Shown here piece by piece: positions 44,029-55,079 of a stretch of DNA of 64,000 bases. The DNA lies in assembly GCA_963678675.1 (NCBI GenBank), contig OY783197.1, positions 21,061,934 to 21,125,933 on the forward strand, written 5' to 3'. Source of the DNA: Xiphydria camelus. Lineage: Eukaryota > Arthropoda > Insecta > Hymenoptera > Xiphydriidae. The position numbers and the translations under genes are program-made. Under the pieces are notes generated by a model, which worked only from the letters and a program-made list of their open reading frames with translations, was not told where the DNA came from and did no database searches. Every line of letters starts with the position of its first letter. The first letter of the stretch is position 1.

Positions 44029-45300
44029 TATTCACGTCGTAAAGTGGGACTGAAACTTTTTCTCGAAAATTCTCGATTACCGTTCGATCCTTATTTATTC
44101 ATGGATAAAAGATATTTAAAAATAGACACACGCGCGCAAGCGCTAATTTCATAATTGCCGAAAAAAAGGATGTTTGCTGAATTTAAACAACTCGGCGGGA
44201 GGGAACATTTGTTTCAGATATTATGCCATTGTCAAGAGAGAACAGCCGAGCGCTAAGACGCAGTTTTATCCTCTGATGCAACATACCGATAAATCAATCA
44301 CCCAGGCTCAGGTCGACGACGCGCGATTGGACGAGGAGACTGTCGACGCCCCTTTGCTAACTATCTGCCGGAACCTCCGCGAAGCGCGCACCGGCAGTTC
44401 TGGAAGCGTCGTGGGCCACGATAGACTAGCTTCTTTCACTCTCTCGACGAACAGGTAACTCTGACGTACGAAAGGAACTTTCCAGACTGTTATCTTAATT
44501 TTGACTCGAAATTGAGATTTTTCCAACTATCCGACAAATTCGTTCAATTAAATCGAATATATATTCAATGTATAATAGATCAAAAAAATTTTTACGCGAA
44601 TTCGAGAAATGTTGCCCCAATGTTCTGTTCGAACGTAATCAATTTTAGCCATAAAATCGAAAAAAAGAGTCGAGCTGGCTCGTCATCAATCCGAAGGATT
44701 GCCCGATGATTGTTTTATATGGATAGAGCTTTTCAAGAGGGGGGGAGAGAGAGCGAGAGAGAGAAAAGAATCAAGCGCTCGCATCGAGAAAAAATATATT
44801 TTCTCCAAACGCGCGAGAATGGGAGAGGTAGAGGAGAATGTCGAAAAAGGAAAGAAGGAGGGTTCGCTAAATTGAAAGAACGAGAGCAGCGGCATTCGCG
44901 CGACTGTATACGTAAAAAATCCATAGCGGATTGAAATTTGGGGAAGAGCCTGGGATCGCGTTTCGTTTTTACTCACGGAATCCGACTCGGAATTTGATTA
45001 CGAACCTCCGATTGCTCCGCGCTGAATTTCCTTTTCGAGGAAATATTCTCTCTCTCTCCCCTAACTCTCTCCCTCCCCCTTTTCCCTCTCTCCCTATTCT
45101 CTTTCTGTATCTATTTCATTCCATTTCCCGTGAACGAATTACTCAAACTATAATCCTATCGTTCCGTCTTTGCATTTATCAGGAGACTCATATCTGTACT
45201 GGATATCGAGATAGAAATTAGTCATTTCGACAAAAGATCTTTGTATCTCCAGTTTTTATCGAGTTTCTATTTGATGGAAAAAAAAAGTGCCTTGATTCAG
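44029..45300. other. No gene recognised
   Basis: AT-rich with purine-rich (44735-44880) and pyrimidine-rich (45045-45110) tracts. No coding stretch identified. Confidence 0.4.
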
Positions 45301-45367
45301 CAAGAGAATTCGAATCTGGACTCTTCTCACCCGTAAACAGACGCGTTATCCGTTGTGCTACAGGACC
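45301..45367 (-). pseudogene. tRNA-Arg(ACG)-like relic
   Basis: Read on the minus strand it begins GGTCCTGTAGCACAACGGAT and has a tRNA-like D region, ACGCGTCTG, an anticodon loop TTACGGG (anticodon ACG at 45332-45334) and a T-loop TTCGAAT. The 3' acceptor side does not pair with the 5' side and the T stem is poor, so this is a decayed tRNA or a SINE head. Confidence 0.55.
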
Positions 45368-45368
45368 G

Positions 45369-45784
45369 TACTGAGAGGAAAGTGTGTGGTAAAATCAACC
45401 ATAATCGCAAGATTGAATTTTCCTGGTTGCTAGTACCATATTTACGATTAGACAGACCATCAATGCAGTTGAAATAACTTATGTTGCGTGGTTATGGTAA
45501 TAACCAGATAGTAGTTTATGATAGCCATGCACCATAATTAAATCAACCAGAAAAGTAGATCGATAATGTTACTGTACGGTAATGTCAACTAAATAAAATA
45601 TGGTTGGGGATATCTATCGACCATGCTGCAGATTAATCTGGTTGTATTTAGCAGTCGTAATCTCTCGTTACTATAACCAAAACTTCACTGTTTAGTAGAA
45701 TAATGAAATCATGGTTAGTATATCAAAATAGACCACGATTTTTTGTTATATTATGGTTCTTTCAACCAGATTTTTCTCTCAGTG
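45369..45784. mobile_element. MITE family G
   Basis: The left end ACTGAGAGGAAAGTGTGTGG and the right end, reverse-complemented CACTGAGAGAAAAATCTGG, are inverted. Both lead into AACCATAAT. The interior has many ACCATA/TATGGT words. It abuts the tRNA-Arg relic. Confidence 0.7.
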
Positions 45785-46483
45785 CACCAATACTGAAATA
45801 CACGCAGCTACATTTCTTCTATATATGTATGTACTTCGACTGACGATTCCTAACTAAAGTTCGACTTGTCCAATTTTACAACTCGTATTCATGCATCGAG
45901 CAATTTCAGAAATGCATTCCAAGTTCCACGGAGCAATGGCCATTATCGAAGGAGAAAAGTTAGTCAATTAGGCCACGGGGCGAAACCTTCTTAAAACTTT
46001 GAAAAACCTCGGCATATTCGCTTATATATTACGCTACCTCCATCTCCTCCGAAGCTCTCTTTCCTCCTCCGATTTGCTCGATCCACGAACCTAAATTTCT
46101 TCTTTCTTACATTTTCTTCTTATCCACTTCCTCGCGTAGTTTTCGACAAAGTTCAAACCGCGGTATGAGAAACGAACTTCTCCGCACCATTCCGTTACTT
46201 ATTTTATGAAGTCGCGAATTCTTATCACTTTCATTTTTATGGAATATTATTCGTAAAGCATTCCTAGTGCACTCTGAAAATATTTTAAATGCATTTGCAA
46301 TGTACGGATTTATTTTAATTAATTTATCTATGATCAAGTTAATAAAAGCTAAAACCCTAGAAATTACATAATTTGGAATGTCGAAAAGGCTGAAACTATA
46401 ATAATTACGTAATTTTGAAATTCGGAGCGAGAGGGGAACTCGGTTGTTTGTAGGGTAACATGAGCATATGACGCCGACACATA
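45785..46483. other. No gene recognised
   Basis: AT-rich. A 129-codon minus frame (46107-46496) has no domain and runs into the following MITE. Confidence 0.4.
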
Positions 46484-46718
46484 CATATGGAGCCAATCAC
46501 GGTAAGTCATCAAATAAGTTAATGAGATAATTGAATATTTTCAAGTAGTTACAAATGAAAAATACCATTTCTTATATCGATTTCAAACAAACTTTTTATT
46601 GAAAAGAAATACCTAAATAGAGTTTTTTCCATTGAAATGTAAATGAAAATTACAAACGTTTTTGAAATAACTTGTGGAAATTTGACTTACACTGATTGGC
46701 TTCTGAACCCTCCATATG
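46484..46718. mobile_element. MITE family W, TA target
   Basis: CATATGGAGCCAATCACGGT then AAGTCA on the left; the right end is the inverse with a short insertion (TGACTTACACTGATTGGC, then TCCATATG). TA on both sides (46482-46483 and 46719-46720). Confidence 0.7.
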
Positions 46719-47132
46719 TAGGCCATTCGCTGGCGCTTGCCGATAGCATTCGCACGCGTGAGCGAGCTCGAGCTTTGTGCGCGGTAGTCGGGGTCCTATA
46801 CTATTTTTTCTCATCCTAATCCCCTACGCCCAATGCAGAGAACCTAATATAATCTGGTTAAATGCTACACGCACGAATCTACTCTCGAGTTTTCAGTGCC
46901 AGCTACAATTAAAGTGCATCACACTTGACCCTCGAGCTGTCATTCCCTTACGTATTGGCTAGTGGTCAATTCAACTTTCGTTTCTCTCCTCGCTCTACTT
47001 ACCTACTTATATCCACGTATTATTTAAACAAAATTAATGAAACTGAAAATCACGGATGAATAATTTAACGGAAATTCGTACGCACTGATATCCTCATTCC
47101 AATAGGTGGAATTGAGATGAAAAAAAAAAGTT
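46719..47132. other. No gene recognised
   Basis: A short GC-rich patch then AT-rich sequence upstream (on plus) of the tRNA gene. Nothing identified. Confidence 0.4.
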
Positions 47133-47205
47133 GGCCCATGAGGGGATCGAACCCGCGACCTTCGCGTTATTAGCACGACGCTCTAACCAACTGAGCTAAT
47201 GGGCC
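47133..47205 (-). tRNA. tRNA-Ile, anticodon AAT
   Basis: The 73-nt gene reads GGCCCATTAGCTCAGTTGGT on the minus strand with a perfect 7-bp acceptor stem (GGCCCAT/ATGGGCC), a standard D arm, anticodon loop CTAATAA (AAT at 47171-47169) and T loop TTCGATC. A run of nine T follows the 3' end after three bases, a pol III terminator. One T-stem pair (second position) is C opposite T, a mismatch. Confidence 0.93.
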
Positions 47206-47275
47206 GACGTGATTTTTGATGCAGTTCGAATTGAGGAAATTCTACACATTTAGAAAATTTAATATTTGAATCGGT

Positions 47276-47430
47276 CTGCCCATTTTTAGATGTTAAAATG
47301 AACCGATTTTCCTTGTTAATTCAACATTTTTTGTGTTAAAATTAATATAAAGAGTATTAATAAAATTAACATAAAGAATGTTAATTTAACACAAAAAATC
47401 AGTTGCTTGTAACAGGCGAAAAATGGGTGG
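47276..47430. repeat. AT-rich inverted repeat
   Basis: TTTTTTGTGTTAAAATTAAT on the left pairs with the inverse of ATGTTAATTTAACACAAAAA, with GCCCATTTTT and AAAAATGGGT outside. Probably a small MITE; no target duplication determined. Confidence 0.5.
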
Positions 47431-48137
47431 ATTGATTTCAACAAACAAATTTAAACTGTGTAAAGAAAGACAGAGATATTCCTCATTTTGTCTCTTTAGA
47501 GTAAAATAGTTTTCTTCAATACAAACGAACAACAATTTCACTGCCATTCGAGTTCGTCGACTTTTCATAGGAAGACGCGGCGGCGTGGGTGTTCCCTCAC
47601 CGAGAGTAAATATAATCATACACCCCCGCAGGCACCGACTCGTTCTTACACAACCGCAGCAGTGGACAAGAGACTGAAAAACCTTAACTACCACCCATCA
47701 AGCCCACCATGCCCTCTTTCGCCCCATCGACCGGCTCCTTAATGTGGAAAATACCGCTATCGAGCGCTCAACGCGGAGAGTCCCATAAACTATTAAGCCG
47801 TTGCAGGTGTCCTCTACGACCTCATACGCCGTTAGCAAACTTTTCTCTCCCGAGATGGGAGTTGACTCTTACCCCCCCAGGCTTCGACATTCTTCGCGTA
47901 CATGCTCATCGATGGTGATTATTTTCTGCAAGAATCGTCTGGCGGAAAAGATCAATTCGTCACCGTCTCGAGTTTTGAAAAAGAATAATACGTGTGATGT
48001 GTGTGGATAAAATATGAAATATCGACGTGCGGTAATTTTTTCCAACTAATTATTTGGTAATAATTATTGTTCATTTGATCATAACAACGCCATAGTGAGA
48101 GAAGAGTATATTAATTAATGTTATACTAGATAATATA
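47431..48137. other. No gene recognised
   Basis: No domain in the 102-codon minus frame (47386-47694). A short stretch at 48093-48133 repeats the left end of family I. Confidence 0.4.
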
Positions 48138-48380
48138 CAGAGAAAAGAGTGCATTAATCACTGTTATCTTAGATAATAAATGTAACATTTTGGGGAAAGT
48201 ATTGCGTTCACTGTTTTACTGTATGACAACGATTGACATACGTTTATTGAAGTTCACTAGATATATGACATGTCAACTGTTACCATACAGTACAGCAATG
48301 AATTCAATACTTTCCCCACAATATCAAATCTATTATCTATTATCTAGTATAAGAGTAATTAATATAGTTTTCTTTCCGTG
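48138..48380. mobile_element. MITE family I, copy 2 (intact)
   Basis: TA precedes CAGAGAAAAGAGTGCATTAA; the right end is TTAATATAGTTTTCTTTCCG then TG. Paired blocks include GGGGAAAGTATTG/CAATACTTTCCCC and ACGATTGACATACG/CATGTCAACTGT. This copy defines the family whose other member is broken at 5593. Confidence 0.75.
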
Positions 48381-49141
48381 CATAAGAGCAAACATTATCG
48401 CCGTGGCGACAGTAATCGTTATCACGCGATTATTTTAATACAGCACGGATATTTTAACTCTCGAATCAACCGGATAATCATTTCCCATGCGGAGGATCGA
48501 ATGCCGGAATTGACAGGGTGGACGTTAAGCCGACAATGGGAGCCTGTCATTGAAAACGGACGAGCGTTCATTAGCCAGGCAAGAGCCGTACATCAAGGGC
48601 ATTGTCGCGTAATTCCGGGTCAGTTTGCGCGCTCGTCGTCCCTATGACATTCGAGCCTGTTAATTGTGCCGTATAGGTAGCCGGTACGTATAATCCGACG
48701 CTATTATCAGCGCGAGTGCATACCACGAGATGGAACGACGCGGGGACGATAAACGAGCAACCCTCACGCCATCGCGATGTGTGGAAGACGTCTTTTCTCT
48801 CTTTTTATCGCTACGACTCGCGGCAGCGCTTTCGAAGAAATTACCTCACCCGAGAATTAAGGCGAGCCGACGGAAAGCGGAGCACCTTAGTAGCGACGTA
48901 ACACCATTGCGTTTCAGTTAGGGCGACCTACAGATTGACACTGACCTGGTCCGAGTTTTACCCAGGTCGAATTGGATGAGACTCGAGGTCTGCGAGGCCT
49001 GGGAGAAGAAATCTCTGGATCGATCGATTGTACAGCTCGGTAGACTTACCTGAAATGAGAAAGGAAATTGACGAATTAGATACTAAGATAACGTGGCTCG
49101 GATGTTCACTGAGGAAACAATATCATGACAGATAATAGGTG
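48381..49141. other. No gene recognised
   Basis: Mixed composition with short chance frames only. Confidence 0.4.
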
Positions 49142-49363
49142 CACTGAAAAGAAAATTTGCTTCATTCAAACATCGGTGAAGTTAAATAAGGCGAACCTCA
49201 TGGTGCAATTGTTTCGATGCCATAAGAGTGCAAAGAAAAATAAACAGAGTTGAAGCAACCGAATTGAAGTTGAAACAAGTGAATATATGCTTGAAAAAAT
49301 TACACCGTGTGGTTAGTCGTATTTAACTTCACCGATGGTTTAATGATGCAAATTTTTTTAGTG
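49142..49363. mobile_element. MITE family N
   Basis: CACTGAAAAGAAAATTTGCT on the left; the right end is AAATTTTTTTAGTG. Both arms carry CATCGGTGAAGTTAAATA or its inverse. A family B element follows directly at 49364. Confidence 0.75.
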
Positions 49364-49585
49364 TATATCACATGAAGCTAAACTTACTCGCCAGGAGAGA
49401 AACTGTAATCACTATTATCTCGTTATTTAATAACTTTTAGTCTGTATGGATATAAGACTTGCTTCTAGATAAAAATTAGTCTTCAAGAAAGTATTACATA
49501 AATGTGAGCCAAAAGCTCATAGATAATGAGATAATAGTGATTGAAGTTTATTTCCTGGCGAGAAATTTTTGCCTCACATGGTATA
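49364..49585. mobile_element. MITE family B, copy 3 (uninterrupted)
   Basis: Left TATCACATGAAGCTAAACTT and right GCCTCACATGGTATA. Inner arms ATCACTATTATCTCGTTAT and ATAATGAGATAATAGTGAT. Serves as reference for the nested copies at 22933 and 25229. Confidence 0.75.
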
Positions 49586-49824
49586 CATTATTAGTACAAG
49601 ATCTATACCGTAATAGTTAAGGTATTCGAATAACAGTAAAGAGGAATCCATTGGTCAACAGGTAATAAATTCTATGGTGAATTCGCTAATGTGTAATATG
49701 GTAACTATTTCTTGATGTGTATTAACCGTTTTGCCGACTTTAAGAGCGTACCGTTTTTAACCTTTGATACATTGAGGGTTAGAAATATCATTAATCGCTA
49801 ATGGTTTCTTCTCTCAGTGGAGAA
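49586..49824 (-). mobile_element. MITE family O, longer copy
   Basis: On the minus strand begins CACTGAGAGAAGAAACCATT and contains CAATGTATCAAAGGTTA, ACACATCAAGAAATAGTTAC and TGTTATTCGAATACCTTAAC. Fragments of the same sequence occur at 27236-27345 and 27836-27905, again beside a family B end. Confidence 0.6.
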
Positions 49825-49836
49825 CACGTACACGTA

Positions 49837-50185
49837 CACTGAGAGAAATAATTTCTAGTTAAAAAAAATGTTACTTGTATCGCTCATGCGCGTGCAAAGT
49901 GAGACAAGTCGAAAACGATAGTAATCAGACTTGTCTCCCTTTGCACGCGCATGAACGATATGATCGTACACATTTTTAAGAATCCAGAGATTAATGATCG
50001 AAGAATATATATTCATGATTCACAAGAATACCGTCGTAGGAACAAGACATTTTCTTCGCAAGAAAATCACTCGAGTCTATAAAATATTTTCTTGCACAAA
50101 CAAAACCATCGCTCGATCTTGAAATTACATCATGCTTTTGAATGAAGAAAACATTTGTTTGGCACCAGTAATTATTTCTCTCAGT
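49837..50185 (+). mobile_element. MITE family A, copy 5, carrying a small hairpin
   Basis: TA then CACTGAGAGAAATAATTTCT; the right end is AGTAATTATTTCTCTCAGT. Interior words agree with other A copies (GATCGAAGAATATATATTC). An extra 81-bp hairpin sits at 49879-49959. Confidence 0.8.
49879..49959. repeat. 81-bp hairpin inside a family A MITE
   Basis: Arms of 32 bases with two mismatches: TCATGCGCGTGCAAAG followed by GAGACAAGTC, and the inverse; loop of 17 bases. Absent at this place from the other A copies. No target duplication is obvious. Confidence 0.75.
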
Positions 50186-51845
50186 ATAGAAATACGACGT
50201 GATGTTTTACCGCGCGAGAACCCGGACGAGTTTCTCGTCCGATTCGTGCATCGCGTCGAACTCGACGATTCTCGAGATCGCTTCATCGTGCGTTCCGTCA
50301 CATTACAGCGAGGATACACCATTGTTCGGCCAAGTACCACGGGTAGGTGGTACCTATCCGCGATCCCCGAGAATCAACGACCGGCGCTGTTACCCGTCGT
50401 GATTCACAGTCACGCATTGTGGGTCGTTTCGACCTCGCGAAAAGGGGGAACGCGAGCCTCGGAATATCAGCGACGAATGCCGCGCCGGTGCTACCTGGGT
50501 GGCGCGCGGCTCCTCTTTCCTCTCTCGTTCTGCTCCTCTCAACCTCTTCGCCGCCCATTCCACGATCCCTCGAAACTGGTGTATCCACTCCCGATTCGAA
50601 CGGATGCGAGATATCCTGCACGGGCGTCCGCGCAACCGTCGTACACCTAACAGCGACGTACAGCGAAATTCGGAAAGATCTTTCAGGCGCGATCTCAAAT
50701 TTCGAATACCGCGGCACACGGCTATGGAAAATTTATTTCATCGAGCAAACGACCTTTGCCTCTATATTCGCGGATATTCCGCTCCGTAGAGCAAATCATC
50801 GCGTTAGTTAAGGTAGCTTACGCGGCATAGAGTTTAGTTATGCGAAAACAACTGCTAATTATAAGAAGAAACACGTGCATGTTTCGTTATTACGAAATAT
50901 CGTGATTAATAGAGTCAATAATTGGGGAGACGTGTGTTCGGTCGCCGCGCGGTATTAAATCGAACCTCCTCGGGGTTGTAAGGCCCGAGGACACTTTGTG
51001 TGACGCGACTGGTTTCCCGAAACTGCCGGAAGGTAACGTTTCAACCTATCGGCTAGTTAGTAAGGATGAGCTGAATGTACGGTGGTTCTCGATTCCGACT
51101 CGGCGAACTTGACGACTGCGAGATCGTTAGAGTTACGAACACCACACGTTGCTTGTTTATTGTACATTGCTTGCAAAGGCGGTTGGGTCCGGCTTATATT
51201 AGCTGGCCCTTGGAAGTGGAGGGGGGTAGCGTCGCCCGACGCTACGCACCCTTATTGTCGAAGGAGGAAAGTCGGGGGCGCATCCGCATCCAAGAGTGCC
51301 GGACGCTCTTTCTCGATCGTGAGGAAGCGTCCGGCTACCCCGAAATGGTTAATCGTCGGGTCGGAATGCGCCAGGTATTAGGGGTCCCTCGTGGTCATCG
51401 ACTGGGTTCGACGTTCCTACCTTCGAGGCTGCTTATTGTTAATTCTAAATATAGCGCGTACCGAAAGGAGCAATGCGCCGAATACCGCTACGCGCCTGTC
51501 CTCCAGAAAGTGCGAATTCGCGTTAATAGCGATCGGTATCAATTGAAATAAGCCCTTTCCTTGAAGGCAGGAGTAACGGTAGACGGTTGAGTTTCCGATC
51601 GGTACGTTACTAAGCGTTCGGACGGAATATTCCAGGCTTACGGTATTCCGCGACGGAACAACGTGAATAGGCGAAACGAAGGATAGCGAAAGAAGTTATT
51701 CACGAGTTTGCGCGATTAACTGAAATAGTATCTTATGTCATTAGGCGGTAATCCGAGGCTTTTTCAGACTGTGTTTAATTAGGTCGTAGCACGAGGTATG
51801 GTGAGAGGACGAAGCTCGCCAAAGGCGAGTAGTAGGCGATATCAG
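50186..51845. other. CpG-rich tract with overlapping chance frames
   Basis: Open frames of 154-172 codons on plus and 139 on minus overlap between 50132 and 50811, and one of 158 on plus at 51075-51551. None shows a domain, signal peptide or splice context. Overlap in several frames at once suggests composition. Confidence 0.4.
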
Positions 51846-52032
51846 TAAGTTGAACTAAATTTTTAATTATTCTAACTACACGTCTAGCTATTTTTATTAC
51901 ATGACTAGTTATTCTAACCAGAAAACGGTCAATTTAACCAAACAGCTGGAAGATCCATATTTCAACCACCGGTTTGGCCATGATCTCCAAAATTTTGGTT
52001 AAATTAACCAAGTGATTGTTCTCAAAAAGCAC
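51846..52032 (-). mobile_element. MITE family C, copy 5, truncated
   Basis: Inverse orientation: ATTATTCTAACTACACG, TTCTAACCAGAAAACGGTCA and CAAAATTTTGGTTAAATTAA match the family. The right terminus is worn (GTGATTGTTCTC) and the left end is missing. Confidence 0.65.
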
Positions 52033-52089
52033 GAATCCAGGATATCTGAATTTTATCTCATGATCGAACGAACGAGTAATCCTCCTTAA

Positions 52090-52629
52090 CCTTCGGAATA
52101 CGGACGGTCAAATAATTCCGGGGGTGCCGGACGGGGTACATTTTGTACCCCACGCAATATCCTTGTAATAAATATCTTCTGGACTTTTTTTGTCATTTTG
52201 TACTAAAACACGAGTATTTTAAAAAGTATTTTATTTCATATATATATCAAAATAAACATTTTATTTCCAAGTTATACATTTATGTCTACATATAAATAAA
52301 ATTAATTTCATCTGACTCGGAATCCTGATCAGCATGTTGTCTTCTACCTCTGAGTATTCAGACAAATTATCTTCATCAATTTGGAAGTCCAATTTTCTTT
52401 TTGGGACATGTTCAATATACGTAATTTTCCACACTGTTGTTCAAAGATGTAAAAACGATTATAAAAAAAAATAATAATTCAAAATAAATTTCTTATTATA
52501 GTAGATGATGACAATTAGTATGTTCTAGGATATCATACATGCATATGGCAAAATTCCCACAAATTACAGAGATATTGAGAAAAAATAGAGTTTGGGGTAC
52601 ACTTTGTACCCCGGTCCGTCGTCCGAAGG
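52090..52629 (-). mobile_element. piggyBac-type element, TTAA target, coding remnant
   Basis: TTAA on both sides (52086-52089 and 52630-52633). Termini CCTTCGGAATACGGACGG and, inverse, CCTTCGGACGACGGACCGG. Just inside, both ends have GGGGTACA(T/C)TTTGTACCCC. On the minus strand between about 52440 and 52310 an acidic stretch (DEDNLSEYSEVEDN, then ADQDSESDE after a frame change) recalls the acidic N-terminal part of piggyBac transposases. The catalytic region is absent. Confidence 0.75.
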
Positions 52630-52633
52630 TTAA

Positions 52634-54528
52634 CGAACGAGGCATCCGCAGTCTCGCGGCATGTCGGATCCACGAGAGCCCTGAAGAGTATCGATAACGA
52701 TCACACGCGCCACTGGCGGATACGCGACTTCGAGAGAGCCGGGCCGTAAGTACGGCAGGTTCGAGAGGTGAAATTTATTAGCCGAATTCGAAGGGCCGAC
52801 CGACGTTTAAGCTATCGAAGCTATCGCCACCGGGCCCTACCATCTTGCATTAAAGGAGGATACGCTGAGGAGGGGACCAACTTCGACCCCTTTGACTCGT
52901 TCCTTCTCTCTCTATCTTCCCGCGTAATACAGCAATTTTTCAGGCCGATCGCGTGATGCGCCGGCGTAATTCAAAAACGGGAAAACATCACGTGACCCTA
53001 AATCCACGACTGATTACGGTTTATTACGAGTAAACAGGCTCGAACTAAAGCGCTGCCATGTAGAACACTGCGACCATAATTATGCGAATGTACAGCTATG
53101 TATTTACATTTCTGGAGCGGATCGATACATTCGCCATAAAAGTCTAAGTACCTATATCAAGTCACAATAAGGTCGTAGACGAAAACAAATTTCACGTAAA
53201 CTGTACACCAATTGTGGCAAATTGTAACACAGGCTGCGCTTACTAAGCATATGCCAAGTACAGGGGGGCAATGTTAAATAAATAGCAGAAGATTGTAAAA
53301 TTAACCAGGAAAAGTATAAAATTAATAGCAGAGCATGATACAGTTTAAATATCGAGTAATTAATTATTCACGCAGTTTAGTTGCATTTAAAAGAGTATAT
53401 TTAAGAGTGATTTTGTAAATCCAACGTCAACATTTTCTTCCGTGCAGCTCAAAGTCCTTTCTCTATTGTTTCTCGTTCGATTCTCAAACGCGGAGCAATC
53501 TTCTCCTTTAGCTGTTCGACGCAACGATATCGACGAATCAACCAGCGGGGTCAGTCTTCGAGAACAATGACCGCGCGCCGGACGAGCGTGTCGTTCCACT
53601 ATTACGACATATCGATTTCAATGACGCGCACACGGCGTGACGCCGTATCGATCTGCATTCCAGAAGCAGCGTCCGATTTGAACCCGGCGTCCTGGCGTTG
53701 CACGTTAGTTAATTACCGGAAATTTATCGTCCCAGTCCCGCGGGCGAGATCGCAGCCGTTTGATACAGCGGCGTAGCCCGCTCGAAACTCGTACATCATA
53801 CTTAATTCTTGAATATGGAACGCGCGGTCCATTTCGCATCGTAGCCCGACATATTCAGTTGGCCATTACGACTTCGCGCTATAATCGTGCCGCACACGTC
53901 GCAACGGGACGCGCGAACGGCGGTGCGTAACCTCGAAAGTTGGAGTTTCACTCGACCATCTGTTACTCCGTCGAGCCGCCATCTTAATCGCACCAGCGCC
54001 ATCTGCGCGGAGGATGCAGACGTTCTCAGTGTTGCGTAAGATTCGAGAAATCCTTCCCGAGATAAAACGCGCGTCTCTGGGAGAATTTCCATTCTTCGCG
54101 GCGCGTTAACGTCGCGCGAGGCTAATCGGAGAACCGCGCGTGAGTGGTCCAACCCCGCGATACTTTGGCCGCCAGATTTGTGTACGCGCTCGCACGTGCT
54201 CCGCGAGCCGGCGACAATGCCTCGTATATCCTCCCACATCGGGTGCTTGGCGAGGAAGCTCGGCTTACATGCATCATCCCTAATGAAAAGGGCGTTTTGT
54301 TAGTTCGGTGTCCGTCGGGCCACGAGCGCGTTGTAAATATTACGGCCGGAGGTCTCGCATCCGCGCCCACGTTGGGGAAGGGCGACACCCTTCTCGTCGT
54401 TAGTCGGTTTCGTACTGCACCTCGCCGAGTGGAAATATTGCAGAGAAAGCTTAATATGTCAAACGCGGACATGGAATGGCAAATTCTATCTTGGAGATTT
54501 TCATTTGGATCTATAGGGTGAGATACCC
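52634..54528. other. No gene recognised
   Basis: A CpG-rich patch (52640-52980), an AT-rich patch, then a GC-rich patch (53520-54500). A 145-codon minus frame (53802-54239) and a 125-codon plus frame (54144-54521) overlap and have no domain. Confidence 0.4.
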
Positions 54529-54977
54529 AATGTGTGTGTGATTGGCACTTCGCTAGTGATCGGTACCCGACTAATTTTTTGGATATAAATTAGCCATTCT
54601 CTTTAATTCCATAACGACAAGGACAAAAATAGCTCCGTGGCAATACTGCGCGTTGGGGTTCCTATATTACCAGCATATCAATTCCAATATGGCGTTCTAG
54701 TGTTGGTGGTTTTGTGTACGTGTTGCTATCAGGTAAGACTTTTACCATTTGCGTAGGAAACCGCCTAGCATACAATAGCTTTTTTATTACGTTCATGTAT
54801 ATATAGGTACGTATTTGATCTGGTAGATGGTTGAGCGTGTTTAGAAACCCTGAAATTAGCATATTTTATATTAATCTGTGCAAATTGCTTGCATGTAACG
54901 TAAATATATGAGGCGCCAATCACATTAGCATTACAATGGTTCAAAAATTAGTGATTGGTACCTGTGCCAATAACTAG
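54529..54977. mobile_element. Probable MITE family X
   Basis: The left end TGATTGGCAC leads to GATCGGTACCCGACTAATTT; the right end, reverse-complemented, is TTATTGGCACAGGTACCAAT then CACTAATTTTT. About ten bases are inserted in the left arm. No target duplication decided. Confidence 0.45.
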
Positions 54978-55079
54978 CTTCAGGCTAGGATTTTTACTTG
55001 TCCTACTATTGGCAGTCTTTTTTTTCTGTGCAGATATCTACCTACCCAGATATATTTTTTTCTTATAGAATCTGTGGCT

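Noticed and set aside
50132..51551. Series of 154-172-codon open frames
   Set aside because: They overlap each other on both strands, partly start in a MITE end, and show no recognisable protein content.
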